The notes beneath the pieces were generated by a model. That model was not told the DNA's origin and did no database searches. It worked only from the letters and a program-made list of their open reading frames with translations. The position numbers were made by a program, and so were the translations under genes. From assembly GCA_009918865.1 (NCBI GenBank), contig RGCY01000019.1:1-12472 (forward strand): 12,472 nucleotides of DNA, in the 5' to 3' direction. Positions 1-6,717 of this stretch are shown here, one piece after another; the stretch's first letter is position 1, and every line of letters begins with the position of its first letter. The stretch comes from Actinomycetota bacterium. Its GTDB lineage: Bacteria > Actinomycetota > Actinomycetes > S36-B12 > UBA5976.

Positions 1-1038
1 GCTAGTGATCTCGCCGCAGTGGACGAGGAAGAGACTCCTGCAGCGACTCCCAAGGCCGATGACGACACATTCGAGATGTCAGATGTGGACGACACCGACG
101 AACCGGTTCAAACAGTGGTGACTGCAGGTGCAACCGCTGACCCTGTTAAGGACTACCTCAAACTCATCGGCAAAGTTGCACTTCTGAACGCAGAGCAAGA
201 GGTGACCCTTGCAAAGCGCATTGAAGCCGGACTTTTCGCAGAAGAGAAACTGGCAACCGTGAAAAAGTTGTCCAAGCGCGACCAAGGGGATCTGGAGTAC
301 ATTGCCGAAGACGGGCGTCGGGCGAAGAACCACCTGTTGGAAGCGAACTTGCGTCTGGTGGTCTCCCTTGCCAAGCGTTACACCGGTCGCGGAATGCTCT
401 TCCTTGACCTGATTCAAGAAGGCAATCTCGGCTTGATTCGTGCAGTGGAGAAGTTCGACTACACCAAGGGCTACAAGTTCTCCACCTACGCAACCTGGTG
501 GATTCGCCAAGCCATCACACGTGCTATGGCCGACCAAGCGCGCACGATCCGTATTCCTGTGCACATGGTTGAAGTCATCAACAAGCTGGCCCGTGTGCAG
601 CGTCAAATGCTGCAAGACCTTGGGCGCGAGCCCACCCCAGAGGAACTTGCGCGTGAATTGGACATGACCCCTGAGAAGGTCGTGGAAGTTCAAAAGTACG
701 GTCGTGAGCCCATTTCTCTCCACACCCCACTTGGCGAAGAGGGTGACAGCGAGTTCGGTGACCTGATTGAAGACTCTGAGGCCGTTGTGCCTGCCGAAGC
801 AGTGTCCTTCAAATTGCTTCAAGAACAACTCGAAGCAGTCCTGCACAACCTTCCTGAGCGTGAAGCTGGTGTGGTGCGCATGCGCTTTGGGCTCACCGAT
901 GGTCAGCCAAAAACCTTGGATGAAATCGGTCGCTACTTCGGTGTGACTCGCGAACGCATTCGCCAAATCGAAAACAAGACGATGTCGAAGTTGAAGCACC
1001 CATCGCGCTCGCAGCAACTTCGCGACTACCTCGACTGA
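1..1038 (+). CDS. sigA: Principal RNA polymerase sigma factor (SigA/HrdB/RpoD type), 5'-truncated by the window edge
   Basis: Housekeeping sigma-70 factor that gives RNA polymerase its promoter specificity. The frame is open to base 1, so the gene begins outside the window. A GTG at 19 is in frame but sits inside the acidic N-terminal part and is unlikely to be the true start. Numbering from that GTG: region 1.2 is near 41-72 (DPVKDYLKLIGKV), region 2 near 103-175 with the core-binding and -10-recognition stretch GYKFSTYATWWIRQAITRAM, region 3 near 176-265 including the 3.2 finger (SLHTPLGEEGDSEFGDLIED), and region 4 near 275-339 with the -35-binding helix-turn-helix (TLDEIGRYFGVTRERIRQIE). 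The protein ends in LRDYLD, as actinobacterial HrdB/SigA proteins do, which separates it from shorter stress and alternative sigmas. An SGNH hydrolase gene follows on the same strand. Confidence 0.96.
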   Translation, partial: ASDLAAVDEEETPAATPKADDDTFEMSDVDDTDEPVQTVVTAGATADPVKDYLKLIGKVALLNAEQEVTLAKRIEAGLFAEEKLATVKKLSKRDQGDLEYIAEDGRRAKNHLLEANLRLVVSLAKRYTGRGMLFLDLIQEGNLGLIRAVEKFDYTKGYKFSTYATWWIRQAITRAMADQARTIRIPVHMVEVINKLARVQRQMLQDLGREPTPEELARELDMTPEKVVEVQKYGREPISLHTPLGEEGDSEFGDLIEDSEAVVPAEAVSFKLLQEQLEAVLHNLPEREAGVVRMRFGLTDGQPKTLDEIGRYFGVTRERIRQIENKTMSKLKHPSRSQQLRDYLD

Positions 1039-1053
1039 CCAGTCGGAGTCGTC

Positions 1054-1068
1054 GACAGCCCGGCTGTC
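1054..1068 (+). terminator. Weak hairpin after the sigma factor gene
   Basis: GACAGCCCGGCTGTC, 16 nt after the sigma stop codon, is a perfect 15-base palindrome that could fold as a short stem with a 3-5 nt loop. CAGCCC (1056-1061) can pair alternatively with GGGCTG (1075-1080). No T-run follows, so this is only a candidate terminator or attenuator before the next gene. Confidence 0.3.
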
Positions 1069-1093
1069 ATGTTTGGGCTGAAGTCTGAGCGGG

Positions 1094-1099
1094 TACAGT
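1094..1099 (+). promoter_or_regulatory. Candidate -10 element for a (near-)leaderless SGNH hydrolase transcript
   Basis: TACAGT fits the actinobacterial TAnnnT -10 pattern and lies 8 nt before the GTG at 1108. No convincing Shine-Dalgarno sequence precedes that GTG, which fits leaderless or nearly leaderless translation. I see no good -35 box. Confidence 0.4.
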
Positions 1100-1107
1100 G
1101 CGAAACC

Positions 1108-1881
1108 GTGTGGTCGTCTTACATCGCCGTTGGTGACTCCTTCACAGAAGGCCTAGATGACCCTCGATCAGATGGCTCATATCGCGGCTGGGCTGACCGA
1201 TTAGCACGCACACTCCACGAACGTAATGCCGCACTGACCTACGCGAATCTCGCGATTCGTGGACGCACCACTGAACGCATCCTTCGTGACCAAATTCCAG
1301 CTGCCACTGCTCAGCGACCCGAACTTGTCACCTTCGCTTCCGGAATCAACGATTTGATGACACCATCATGGGAACCGGCCCGCACATTTGCGGCAATGGA
1401 TGAATCATTGCGCCAGTTGCGAAGTGCGGGTGCGGATGTGTTGGTTGTGGCATTCGGTGATCCACAGAATCGAGCGAGCATTCGTCGGCTGAGGCAACGC
1501 TTTGAGTTGCTCAATCGCGCAACCGTGATGCTGGCTCGTGAGCATGGGTGCATGGTGCTGGACTTCTGGCCGTTGACTGCCTACGCAGCCGACGATTACT
1601 GGAGTGAAGACCGACTACACCTCTCAGCGCTTGGTCACGAAGTCACAGCTGCCGCCGCTGCGGAAGTCCTCAACATCGGCGATGGAGCCTGGCGAGAATC
1701 AGTGGCAGCGTGGCAAGGTCGCCCACCTCTTCGACAGCGAGTGATTGCGGATGGCACCTGGGTTGTCAAACACGCCGGACCATGGGTGTGGCGCCGTGTG
1801 CGCCGGAAGTCAGCTGGTGAAGACGTTCAGCCAAAAAGACCTGCGCTGGCCTCGCTAGCAGCAGAACCACTACCCGAGTAG
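1108..1881 (+). CDS. SGNH/GDSL-family hydrolase
   Basis: Predicted SGNH-fold esterase or lipase of 257 residues; the substrate is unknown. Motif I is AVGDSFTEG near the N terminus with nucleophile Ser11. Block III is GIND (79-82), supplying the oxyanion Gly/Asn. Block V is DRLH with the catalytic dyad Asp168 and His171. No signal peptide or membrane segment is visible, so it is probably cytoplasmic. The C-terminal tail is basic and Trp-rich (PWVWRRVRRK), then Pro/Ala-rich. An in-frame ATG at 1069 would add 13 residues that do not resemble the family. I chose the GTG at 1108 because the family typically begins a few residues before the GDS block, and a TAnnnT box lies 8 nt upstream. It is convergent with the DUF7455 gene. 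Confidence 0.88.
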   Translation: MWSSYIAVGDSFTEGLDDPRSDGSYRGWADRLARTLHERNAALTYANLAIRGRTTERILRDQIPAATAQRPELVTFASGINDLMTPSWEPARTFAAMDESLRQLRSAGADVLVVAFGDPQNRASIRRLRQRFELLNRATVMLAREHGCMVLDFWPLTAYAADDYWSEDRLHLSALGHEVTAAAAAEVLNIGDGAWRESVAAWQGRPPLRQRVIADGTWVVKHAGPWVWRRVRRKSAGEDVQPKRPALASLAAEPLPE

Positions 1882-1896
1882 CAGCGCACACGCTGC
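1881..1896. terminator. Hairpin between convergent SGNH hydrolase and DUF7455 genes
   Basis: GCAGCG-CACA-CGCTGC is a perfect 6-bp stem with a 4-nt loop. It starts on the last base of the hydrolase stop codon and lies 11 bp from the DUF7455 stop. Its position in the 26-bp convergent gap suits a bidirectional terminator, but neither side has a T-run. Confidence 0.45.
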
Positions 1897-1907
1897 CACG
1901 GGCCGCA

Positions 1908-2135
1908 TTACTCGTCGTCTGGCTCAGGTTCCGGTTTGCGGTCCAGTTTCGATGTTTCATCAAAGATGACCGCGCCGGAGTCGCGCAAAGGGGTTTCGTT
2001 GTCGCGGAAATGATGTCCGCAGAACAGGAGCGTGCCACCGGTGGGCAATGCCACCCGCACATAGGCCTGAGCGCCGCAACGGTCGCAGCGATCAGCGGCA
2101 GTGAGGGTGCTTTGGACCTGGGTTGTGGTGCTCAT
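1908..2135 (-). CDS. DUF7455 family small cysteine/histidine protein
   Basis: A 75-residue protein of an actinobacterial family with no established function that I know of. The core LTAADRCDRCGAQAYVRV is the family hallmark. Cys17-x2-Cys20, Cys39 and His41/His42 (FCGHH) form a plausible single zinc-binding site, which is inference from spacing. The C-terminal part is acidic and Pro-rich (KPEPEPDDE). The ATG start is supported by a strong Shine-Dalgarno sequence: GGGAGGA reads on the minus strand at about 2141-2147, 5-6 nt upstream. It is divergent from parE and convergent with the SGNH hydrolase. Lying beside the principal sigma factor and parE, it could conceivably bind nucleic acid or RNA polymerase, but nothing in the sequence shows that. 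Confidence 0.88.
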   Translation of the reverse strand: MSTTTQVQSTLTAADRCDRCGAQAYVRVALPTGGTLLFCGHHFRDNETPLRDSGAVIFDETSKLDRKPEPEPDDE

Positions 2136-2280
2136 CGCTGTCCTCCCTCGTGCTCAACGGCCGTGGATGCTGCTGCATCACGCTTCGGCCTTACCAACAG
2201 TCGCTGGTGGCGGTTTGTTCCCACCACATCGGCTGTGGCACCACCCTGAAGTGGTTATCCGTCAGACGACTGCAGCAGGA

Positions 2281-2300
2281 ATTAGGTTCCGTAATCTAAT
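2281..2300. promoter_or_regulatory. Operator-like AT-rich palindrome overlapping -10-like hexamers
   Basis: ATTAGGTTCCGTAATCTAAT matches its own reverse complement at 16 of 20 positions and stands out in a GC-rich gap. It contains TAGGTT and TAATCT on the plus strand and TAGATT on the minus strand, all TAnnnT-type -10 candidates. A repressor binding here could therefore control parE, DUF7455 or both. The half-site TTAGGTT resembles the DtxR/IdeR half-site, but the centre is one base shorter than the 19-bp DtxR consensus. Confidence 0.45.
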
Positions 2301-2370
2301 CGCACCGCAGCCATTGTGCTGCGCGGCACACACGCCGAGCGACATCCGCCCGGGTGGCAGACCCCCCGGA

Positions 2371-2376
2371 TAGGTT
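2371..2376 (+). promoter_or_regulatory. Candidate -10 element immediately upstream of parE
   Basis: TAGGTT lies 9 nt before the parE ATG (2386), with no clear Shine-Dalgarno sequence between them, so a leader of 0-4 nt is possible. The 11-mer TAGGTTTGCCT (2371-2381) recurs exactly on the minus strand just before the ferredoxin-NADP reductase start. No convincing -35 box is visible at the usual spacing. Confidence 0.4.
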
Positions 2377-2385
2377 TGCCTGACC

Positions 2386-4548
2386 ATGGCCGCCGCGACC
2401 CCACCCAAGCCGTCCAAGCCCACTCGCAAGGCGGCCTCACCAAAACCTGCTGGGGCTGGTCGTGGACCCCGAGCAGAGACCAGCGCCGCGGGTGCGCAGG
2501 ACTACACAGCCGCCCAGTTGATGGTCTTAGAGGGCCTGGAAGCGGTTCGCAAGCGCCCCGGTATGTACATCGGTTCCACCGACGGCCGCGGTCTGATGCA
2601 CTGTCTGTGGGAAATCGTTGACAACTCCGTCGATGAAGCGCTCGCTGGTGTGTGCACTCGCATCGTGGTGACTCTTCACCCTGATGGCTCAGTGGAGGTG
2701 GAAGACAACGGTCGCGGTATCCCTGTGGATGTTGAAAAGCGCACCAAGTTGTCCGGGGTGGAGGTTGTGTTCACCAAACTGCATGCGGGTGGCAAGTTCG
2801 GTGGCGGTTCCTACACGGCCTCTGGGGGTTTGCACGGTGTCGGCGCGAGCGTGGTGAATGCGCTTAGTTCCCGACTTGATGTGCGAGTCACCCGCGGCGG
2901 CAAAGTGCATGAAGCCACGTTCCGCCGCGGAGTCAACGGCGTCTTTGATGCCGAAGGTCCGGATGCCGGCTTTACCAAGTCGGCAGGGTTGCGCGTAGTC
3001 GGCAAAGCCAAGCCAGCAGTCTCAGGCACCACTGTTCGCTGGTGGGCAGACCGACAAATCTTCATCGCTGACGCGCAGGTGGAACTGGACGCACTCGAAG
3101 CGCGGTTGCGCCAAACATCGTTCCTGGTTCCGGGTTTGGAACTTGTGCTGCGTGATCAACGTGCCGGATCAGGACACGAAGTCACATTTCTGCATAAAGG
3201 TGGAATCTCCGAGTACTGCGACTTCCTTGCCAAAGATGAACCGGTCTCGTCTGTGATTCGGCTGATAGGTCATGGTCAGTTCACAGAGACGGTTCCGGTT
3301 CTTGATGCGGCTGGCCACATGAGCCCAACGGAAGTCAAGCGTGACGTTGATGTGGACATTGCGATGCGCTGGGGTAACGGCTACGACACTGATGTGCGCT
3401 CGTATGTGAACATCATCGCCACTGGAAAAGGTGGGACGCACGTCTCTGGATTTGAGCGCGCTTTGACGAAGACTGTCAATGAGATTCTGCGTTCAACGCG
3501 CACTTTGCGTGCGAATGAAGATGCTGTGACCAAAGAGGACATCACCGAAGGTCTCACCGCAGTTGTCACGGTTCGATTCGCTGAGCCGCAGTTCGAAGGT
3601 CAAACCAAGGAAGTCTTGGGAACTCCAGGCATCACTCGCATCGTGTCGAGTGTGGTGGCCAAAGAACTCGCACACTGGTTCACGAGTCCACCCCGGGGTG
3701 AGAAGGCCGCTGCGAAAGCAGTTCTAGACAAAGTCGCCAACGCGGCTCGGGCTCGGTTGGCTGCTCGTCAAAGCCGTGACTTGCAGCGTCGAAAGACCGC
3801 CCTAGGCTCATCTGCACTGCCTGCGAAGTTGCGCGACTGTCAAACCGATGATGTTGCTCGCAGTGAATTGTTCATCGTTGAAGGTGATAGCGCGCTCGGC
3901 ACTGCCAAGGACGCGCGTTACTCCGACTACCAGGCACTGCTTCCGATTCGCGGCAAGATTTTGAATGTTCAAAAGTCCAGTGTCGCTGACATGCTCAAGA
4001 ACGCGGAGTGTGCTTCCATCATTCAGGTACTTGGCGCGGGGACTGGTCGCGAGTGTGACCCGTCAACAGCGCGGTACGGAAAAATCATTTTGATGAGCGA
4101 TGCGGATGTGGATGGCGCGCACATCCGTTGCCTGCTGCTCACGCTGATTCATCGCCACATGCGCCCACTGTTGGAGAGCGGCATGGTTTATGCCGCAGTT
4201 CCGCCACTACACCGCATCGAGATGTCTGGCTCCGGTGGTCGCAAGCCTGAAGTGCGCTACACCTACAGCGATGCTGAACTGCAGCGGGTGCTCTCGGAAC
4301 TCAAGGCGCAGGGGCGTGGTTGGAAAGACCCAATTCAACGCTACAAAGGTCTCGGCGAGATGGACGCGCGACAGTTACGCGAAACGACCATGGACCCCGC
4401 AAGCCGCACTCTGCGGCGCATTCAGGTCTCGGATGCCGAACAAGCCGCAACTGTCTTTGATTTGCTTATGGGCAGTGATGTCCCGCCGCGTCGTGAGTTC
4501 ATCATCACTGGTGCGCAGGAAGTCGACCGCGCCAAGATTGATGTGTGA
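2386..4548 (+). CDS. parE: DNA topoisomerase IV subunit B (ParE)
   Basis: ATPase subunit of the type IIA topoisomerase that decatenates replicated chromosomes; 720 residues, full length. Residues 1-38 are an Ala/Pro/Lys-rich extension. The GHKL ATPase domain (about 40-245) shows WEIVDNSVDEA (catalytic Glu76, Mg-binding Asn80), DNGRGIP (107-113) and GGLHGVG (147-153). The transducer domain (about 250-400) carries GTHVSGF. The Toprim domain shows EGDSA (Glu499) and DADVD (572-576), followed by QRYKGLGEMD (651-660). ParE rather than GyrB is suggested by ALLPIRGKILNVQKSS and by the location beside the sigma factor and a parC; actinobacterial gyrB usually sits near dnaA. It would often be labelled simply gyrase/topoisomerase IV subunit B. 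It faces parC, with the redox genes between, and ends 12 bp from the convergent tautomerase gene. Confidence 0.93.
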   Translation: MAAATPPKPSKPTRKAASPKPAGAGRGPRAETSAAGAQDYTAAQLMVLEGLEAVRKRPGMYIGSTDGRGLMHCLWEIVDNSVDEALAGVCTRIVVTLHPDGSVEVEDNGRGIPVDVEKRTKLSGVEVVFTKLHAGGKFGGGSYTASGGLHGVGASVVNALSSRLDVRVTRGGKVHEATFRRGVNGVFDAEGPDAGFTKSAGLRVVGKAKPAVSGTTVRWWADRQIFIADAQVELDALEARLRQTSFLVPGLELVLRDQRAGSGHEVTFLHKGGISEYCDFLAKDEPVSSVIRLIGHGQFTETVPVLDAAGHMSPTEVKRDVDVDIAMRWGNGYDTDVRSYVNIIATGKGGTHVSGFERALTKTVNEILRSTRTLRANEDAVTKEDITEGLTAVVTVRFAEPQFEGQTKEVLGTPGITRIVSSVVAKELAHWFTSPPRGEKAAAKAVLDKVANAARARLAARQSRDLQRRKTALGSSALPAKLRDCQTDDVARSELFIVEGDSALGTAKDARYSDYQALLPIRGKILNVQKSSVADMLKNAECASIIQVLGAGTGRECDPSTARYGKIILMSDADVDGAHIRCLLLTLIHRHMRPLLESGMVYAAVPPLHRIEMSGSGGRKPEVRYTYSDAELQRVLSELKAQGRGWKDPIQRYKGLGEMDARQLRETTMDPASRTLRRIQVSDAEQAATVFDLLMGSDVPPRREFIITGAQEVDRAKIDV

Positions 4549-4560
4549 AACGCAAAGACT

Positions 4561-4746
4561 CTACGCAAGTGCGCGCGGTACGCCAGCGGTTCCGTAGTTA
4601 TCAGCCGGCACTTCATACAGCGCCACGGTGACCTTCTCAACGGAGATTTCCAGCGCTTGCGCCGCAGCAGCGGAGACATCTGAAATCAGTCGGTGTCGCA
4701 TTTCAGGAGTGCGACCTTCAATCAAGGTTATTTGAATCGTGGGCAT
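4561..4746 (-). CDS. 4-oxalocrotonate tautomerase family protein
   Basis: A 61-residue protein of the tautomerase superfamily, which uses an N-terminal proline as catalytic base after Met removal. The sequence starts MPTIQITLIEGR and, from memory, aligns without gaps to Pseudomonas 4-oxalocrotonate tautomerase. Pro1 and Arg11 are kept, position 39 is Thr instead of the catalytic Arg39, and position 50 is Tyr instead of Phe50. Loss of Arg39 makes true 4-oxalocrotonate activity doubtful; the substrate is unknown. Family members of this size usually form hexamers. The start is an ATG with AAGGGA about 6-7 nt upstream. It lies 30 bp after the reductase gene on the same strand, as the last gene of the parC run, and faces parE across 12 bp with no visible terminator. 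Confidence 0.85.
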   Translation of the reverse strand: MPTIQITLIEGRTPEMRHRLISDVSAAAAQALEISVEKVTVALYEVPADNYGTAGVPRALA

Positions 4747-4776
4747 AACTGTCCCTTCGCGAGTGAACCGAGCATG

Positions 4777-5805
4777 TCAGCCCGATGAGTGACCGGGGAA
4801 AGCGTGAGATTCGGGCTGGATGTAGACAAATGCATTGTTCACTGCGGTCGCTGCCTCACCAAAACCGACGCTGATGAGTGCAACTTTGCCGTCGTAGGTC
4901 GCCATGTCACCGGCCGCATAAACGCGTTTGCGCGAAGACTCCATGGTTCGTTCCACGACAATCTTTCGGTTCGCCAGTTCCAAACCCCAAGTGCCAATCG
5001 GGCCAGGGTCCGCAATGAAGCCCAATGCGGCGATGCAGGCATCTGCGTTGAGTCGGCTTGTGCTGCCATCAGGATGCGTCAACTCCATCGCCGCCAACTG
5101 CCCAGTGGCACCATCGTTTTCGTCAAGAAGTCGTGCAACTTCCGCGGGTGCAATGATGGGGACGCCCAGCGATTTCACTTTCTCAACACTTGCGGCATGG
5201 CCCCGGAAACCATCGCGGCGATGCACCATGGTGACGGATGCCGCGACTGGTGCGAGCATCGCGGCCCAGTCAAACGCTGAGTCGCCACCACCAACAATGA
5301 CCACGTCTTTGTCCGCGTAGTCGCTGGCGCTTTTCACAAAGTGCACGAGTCCAGTGCCGTGCCATTGCGCTGCTGCGGGCAATGGTCGAGGTGCGAATGA
5401 CCCGATGCCTCCGGTAATCACCACCGCCTTAGCGCGCACAGTGGACCCTTGGTCACTCTCCACCGTGACCGGACCGTCGCCTTCTTGATGAAGGTGCAAA
5501 GCGCGCTGGTTTAGAAACCATGAAGGTGTCGCGGATTCGGCTTGAGCTAATAACGCGTCAATCAAGGTGCTTCCCACCACACGTGGGTAACCGGCGATGT
5601 CGAAAATTTCCTTCTCCGGGTACATCGCGGTGACTTGACCGCCCGGTTCTTCTAGTGAATCCATGATGGCCACGGACCAGCCGCGAAACCCTGCGTAATA
5701 CGCGGCATAGAGCCCTGATGGGCCCGCGCCCACCACAAGAATGTCAACATCGGCATCCACTGGTGCAGCCGGGGAGTGCACGGTTGTCGCGGTGTCGGCA
5801 GTCAC
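4777..5805 (-). CDS. Ferredoxin-NADP reductase, thioredoxin-reductase-like (YumC/type 2 FNR)
   Basis: Flavoprotein predicted to move electrons between NADPH and ferredoxin (EC 1.18.1.2); 342 residues from the chosen start. Numbering from this start, the FAD Rossmann motif VVGAGPSGLYAAYYAG is near 25-40, EEPGGQVTAMYPEKEIFDIAGYP near 52-74, the NADPH motif VIVGGGDSAFDWA near 169-181, and the second FAD motif AAGDMATYDGK near 297-307. The C terminus FPGHSSG is typical of this subfamily. The CxxC of true thioredoxin reductase is absent, which points to FNR. I chose the GTG at 5805 because TAGGTT lies 8 nt upstream. A TTG at 5814 with an AGGTAGG sequence very close to it would add three residues. 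It follows the ferredoxin-like gene by 45 bp. Confidence 0.88.
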   Translation of the reverse strand: MTADTATTVHSPAAPVDADVDILVVGAGPSGLYAAYYAGFRGWSVAIMDSLEEPGGQVTAMYPEKEIFDIAGYPRVVGSTLIDALLAQAESATPSWFLNQRALHLHQEGDGPVTVESDQGSTVRAKAVVITGGIGSFAPRPLPAAAQWHGTGLVHFVKSASDYADKDVVIVGGGDSAFDWAAMLAPVAASVTMVHRRDGFRGHAASVEKVKSLGVPIIAPAEVARLLDENDGATGQLAAMELTHPDGSTSRLNADACIAALGFIADPGPIGTWGLELANRKIVVERTMESSRKRVYAAGDMATYDGKVALISVGFGEAATAVNNAFVYIQPESHAFPGHSSG

Positions 5806-5813
5806 AGGAGGCA

Positions 5814-5819
5814 AACCTA
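5814..5819 (-). promoter_or_regulatory. Candidate internal -10 element for the ferredoxin-NADP reductase gene
   Basis: TAGGTT on the minus strand lies 8 nt before the GTG at 5805, inside the exact 11-mer TAGGTTTGCCT that also precedes parE. It suggests the reductase and tautomerase genes can be transcribed independently of parC. The alternative TTG start at 5814 would overlap this box. Confidence 0.4.
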
Positions 5820-5850
5820 CCTGCGCACCGCATTAATGGCATGTTCGCGA

Positions 5851-6717
5851 CTAATGGCTCGTTCGTGCAGTAGCGCGCACCCAGTGCAACGGCTTTCCCT
5901 CCCCGCCGCAGGATTCTGGGCGAATTGGACCTACTCCGGTTTCAACCGTCACATCCAGCGACAGACCGTCAGAGGCGGTCACGCGCACCGAATCATTGAT
6001 TTCCTCATATGTCATCTGCAGGTGCAGTGCCCAGTCCACCCAGGTCTCGCGAGCCGTCACCTCGGCACATTGTTGTGCTGGAGTCAGGCTGCAGCGCCCA
6101 CGCAAACCATGCGCTTCCAATTGACCGATTCGCGCTTTTTCAAGAATCCGCGTGGCATGTGCCGCGTCCACGCAACGGTGCATGTATCCCGCTGGTAGCA
6201 GCAGCGTCACGCCTGCAAATCGATGACCTCCAAGGTGGCTGGATTCAAGAACGAACGGCGCATGTTCCGCTGAGATGTTGGACATAATGGCGCGGCCGGC
6301 AACTGCACAGCACACATCGCGTTTGCCATTCGTGCACACGAGCAGCAGTGGGTCACTCCAGGGGTGTGCATGTTCTGGTGCTGAGCCAGTCAAAGCCAAT
6401 GAACGCACCTCTGCATCGCGAACATCGCTGCCCTCGCACTCCCACACCACTGCAGACATGCGCGCACCGTCCACGAGCCATAAGCGAAGTGGCCGATCAA
6501 TCGAACGTTGAGACGCTGTGCGCACTGCGAGCGCTGTGATGCCTCGCTCCTTCAATGCCGCGCGAGTCTCTGGATCGATGATGTCGTTGACAACATGCGA
6601 TCCCCACGCACTCGGATGCTCAATCAGCAGCCAATGCGATGCGGCGCTGGCCGTTCCCACAATCGGTTCGGCTATGGCCAACGCAATGTCGCCGCACGTG
6701 GGTGCGGCAGTGCTCAC
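5851..6717 (-). CDS. Sucrase/ferredoxin-like protein (Apd1-type 2Fe-2S, thioredoxin-like ferredoxin fold)
   Basis: A 288-residue protein of the 'sucrase/ferredoxin-like' family. Relatives such as yeast Apd1 carry a 2Fe-2S cluster on two Cys and two His in a thioredoxin-like ferredoxin domain. The signatures are visible: VCTNGKRDVCC (Cys128, Cys136/137; Cys128-x8-Cys137) and SSHLGGHRFAG (His161-x3-His165), matching the C-x8-C and H-x3-H ligand pattern. GLRGRCSL (about 204-211) is another family-like block. No signal peptide or membrane segment is seen. The start is a GTG whose bases overlap the parC stop (GTGA, 4-nt overlap), and no good Shine-Dalgarno sequence is visible, so translation is probably coupled to parC. 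The downstream ferredoxin reductase is its likely electron partner, an inference from adjacency. The family name does not imply sucrase activity. Confidence 0.87.
   Translation of the reverse strand: MSTAAPTCGDIALAIAEPIVGTASAASHWLLIEHPSAWGSHVVNDIIDPETRAALKERGITALAVRTASQRSIDRPLRLWLVDGARMSAVVWECEGSDVRDAEVRSLALTGSAPEHAHPWSDPLLLVCTNGKRDVCCAVAGRAIMSNISAEHAPFVLESSHLGGHRFAGVTLLLPAGYMHRCVDAAHATRILEKARIGQLEAHGLRGRCSLTPAQQCAEVTARETWVDWALHLQMTYEEINDSVRVTASDGLSLDVTVETGVGPIRPESCGGEGKPLHWVRATARTSH

Larger units (their letters stand above)
2136..2385. other. Divergent intergenic region, DUF7455 / parE
   Basis: This 250-bp gap is the longest in the window. It holds several inverted repeats: GATGC-tgct-GCATC (2166-2179), ACCAC-N6-GTGGT (2240-2255), a 20-bp imperfect AT-rich palindrome (2281-2300), and GGGT-GGCAG-ACCC within about 2353-2365. 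A TAGGTT box lies just before the parE start. No convincing gene is present; the short open frames lack family features and good ribosome binding sites. Confidence 0.6.

Noticed and set aside
79..1017. 312-codon open frame antisense to the sigma factor gene
   Set aside because: It mirrors a certain conserved gene, has no family-like motifs and no ribosome binding site; it is a by-product of codon bias.
2281..2300. A true DtxR/IdeR iron box
   Set aside because: Half-site similarity only; the symmetric core is one base short and the centre does not fit the 19-bp consensus.
2101..2373. Possible small plus-strand gene in the parE upstream gap
   Set aside because: No convincing ribosome binding site or family features, overlaps the 5' end of DUF7455, and the region instead shows inverted repeats and promoter-like boxes.
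4789..5280. 163-codon plus-strand frame over the ferredoxin-NADP reductase gene
   Set aside because: The minus-strand frame carries all FNR motifs; this one has no recognisable domain.
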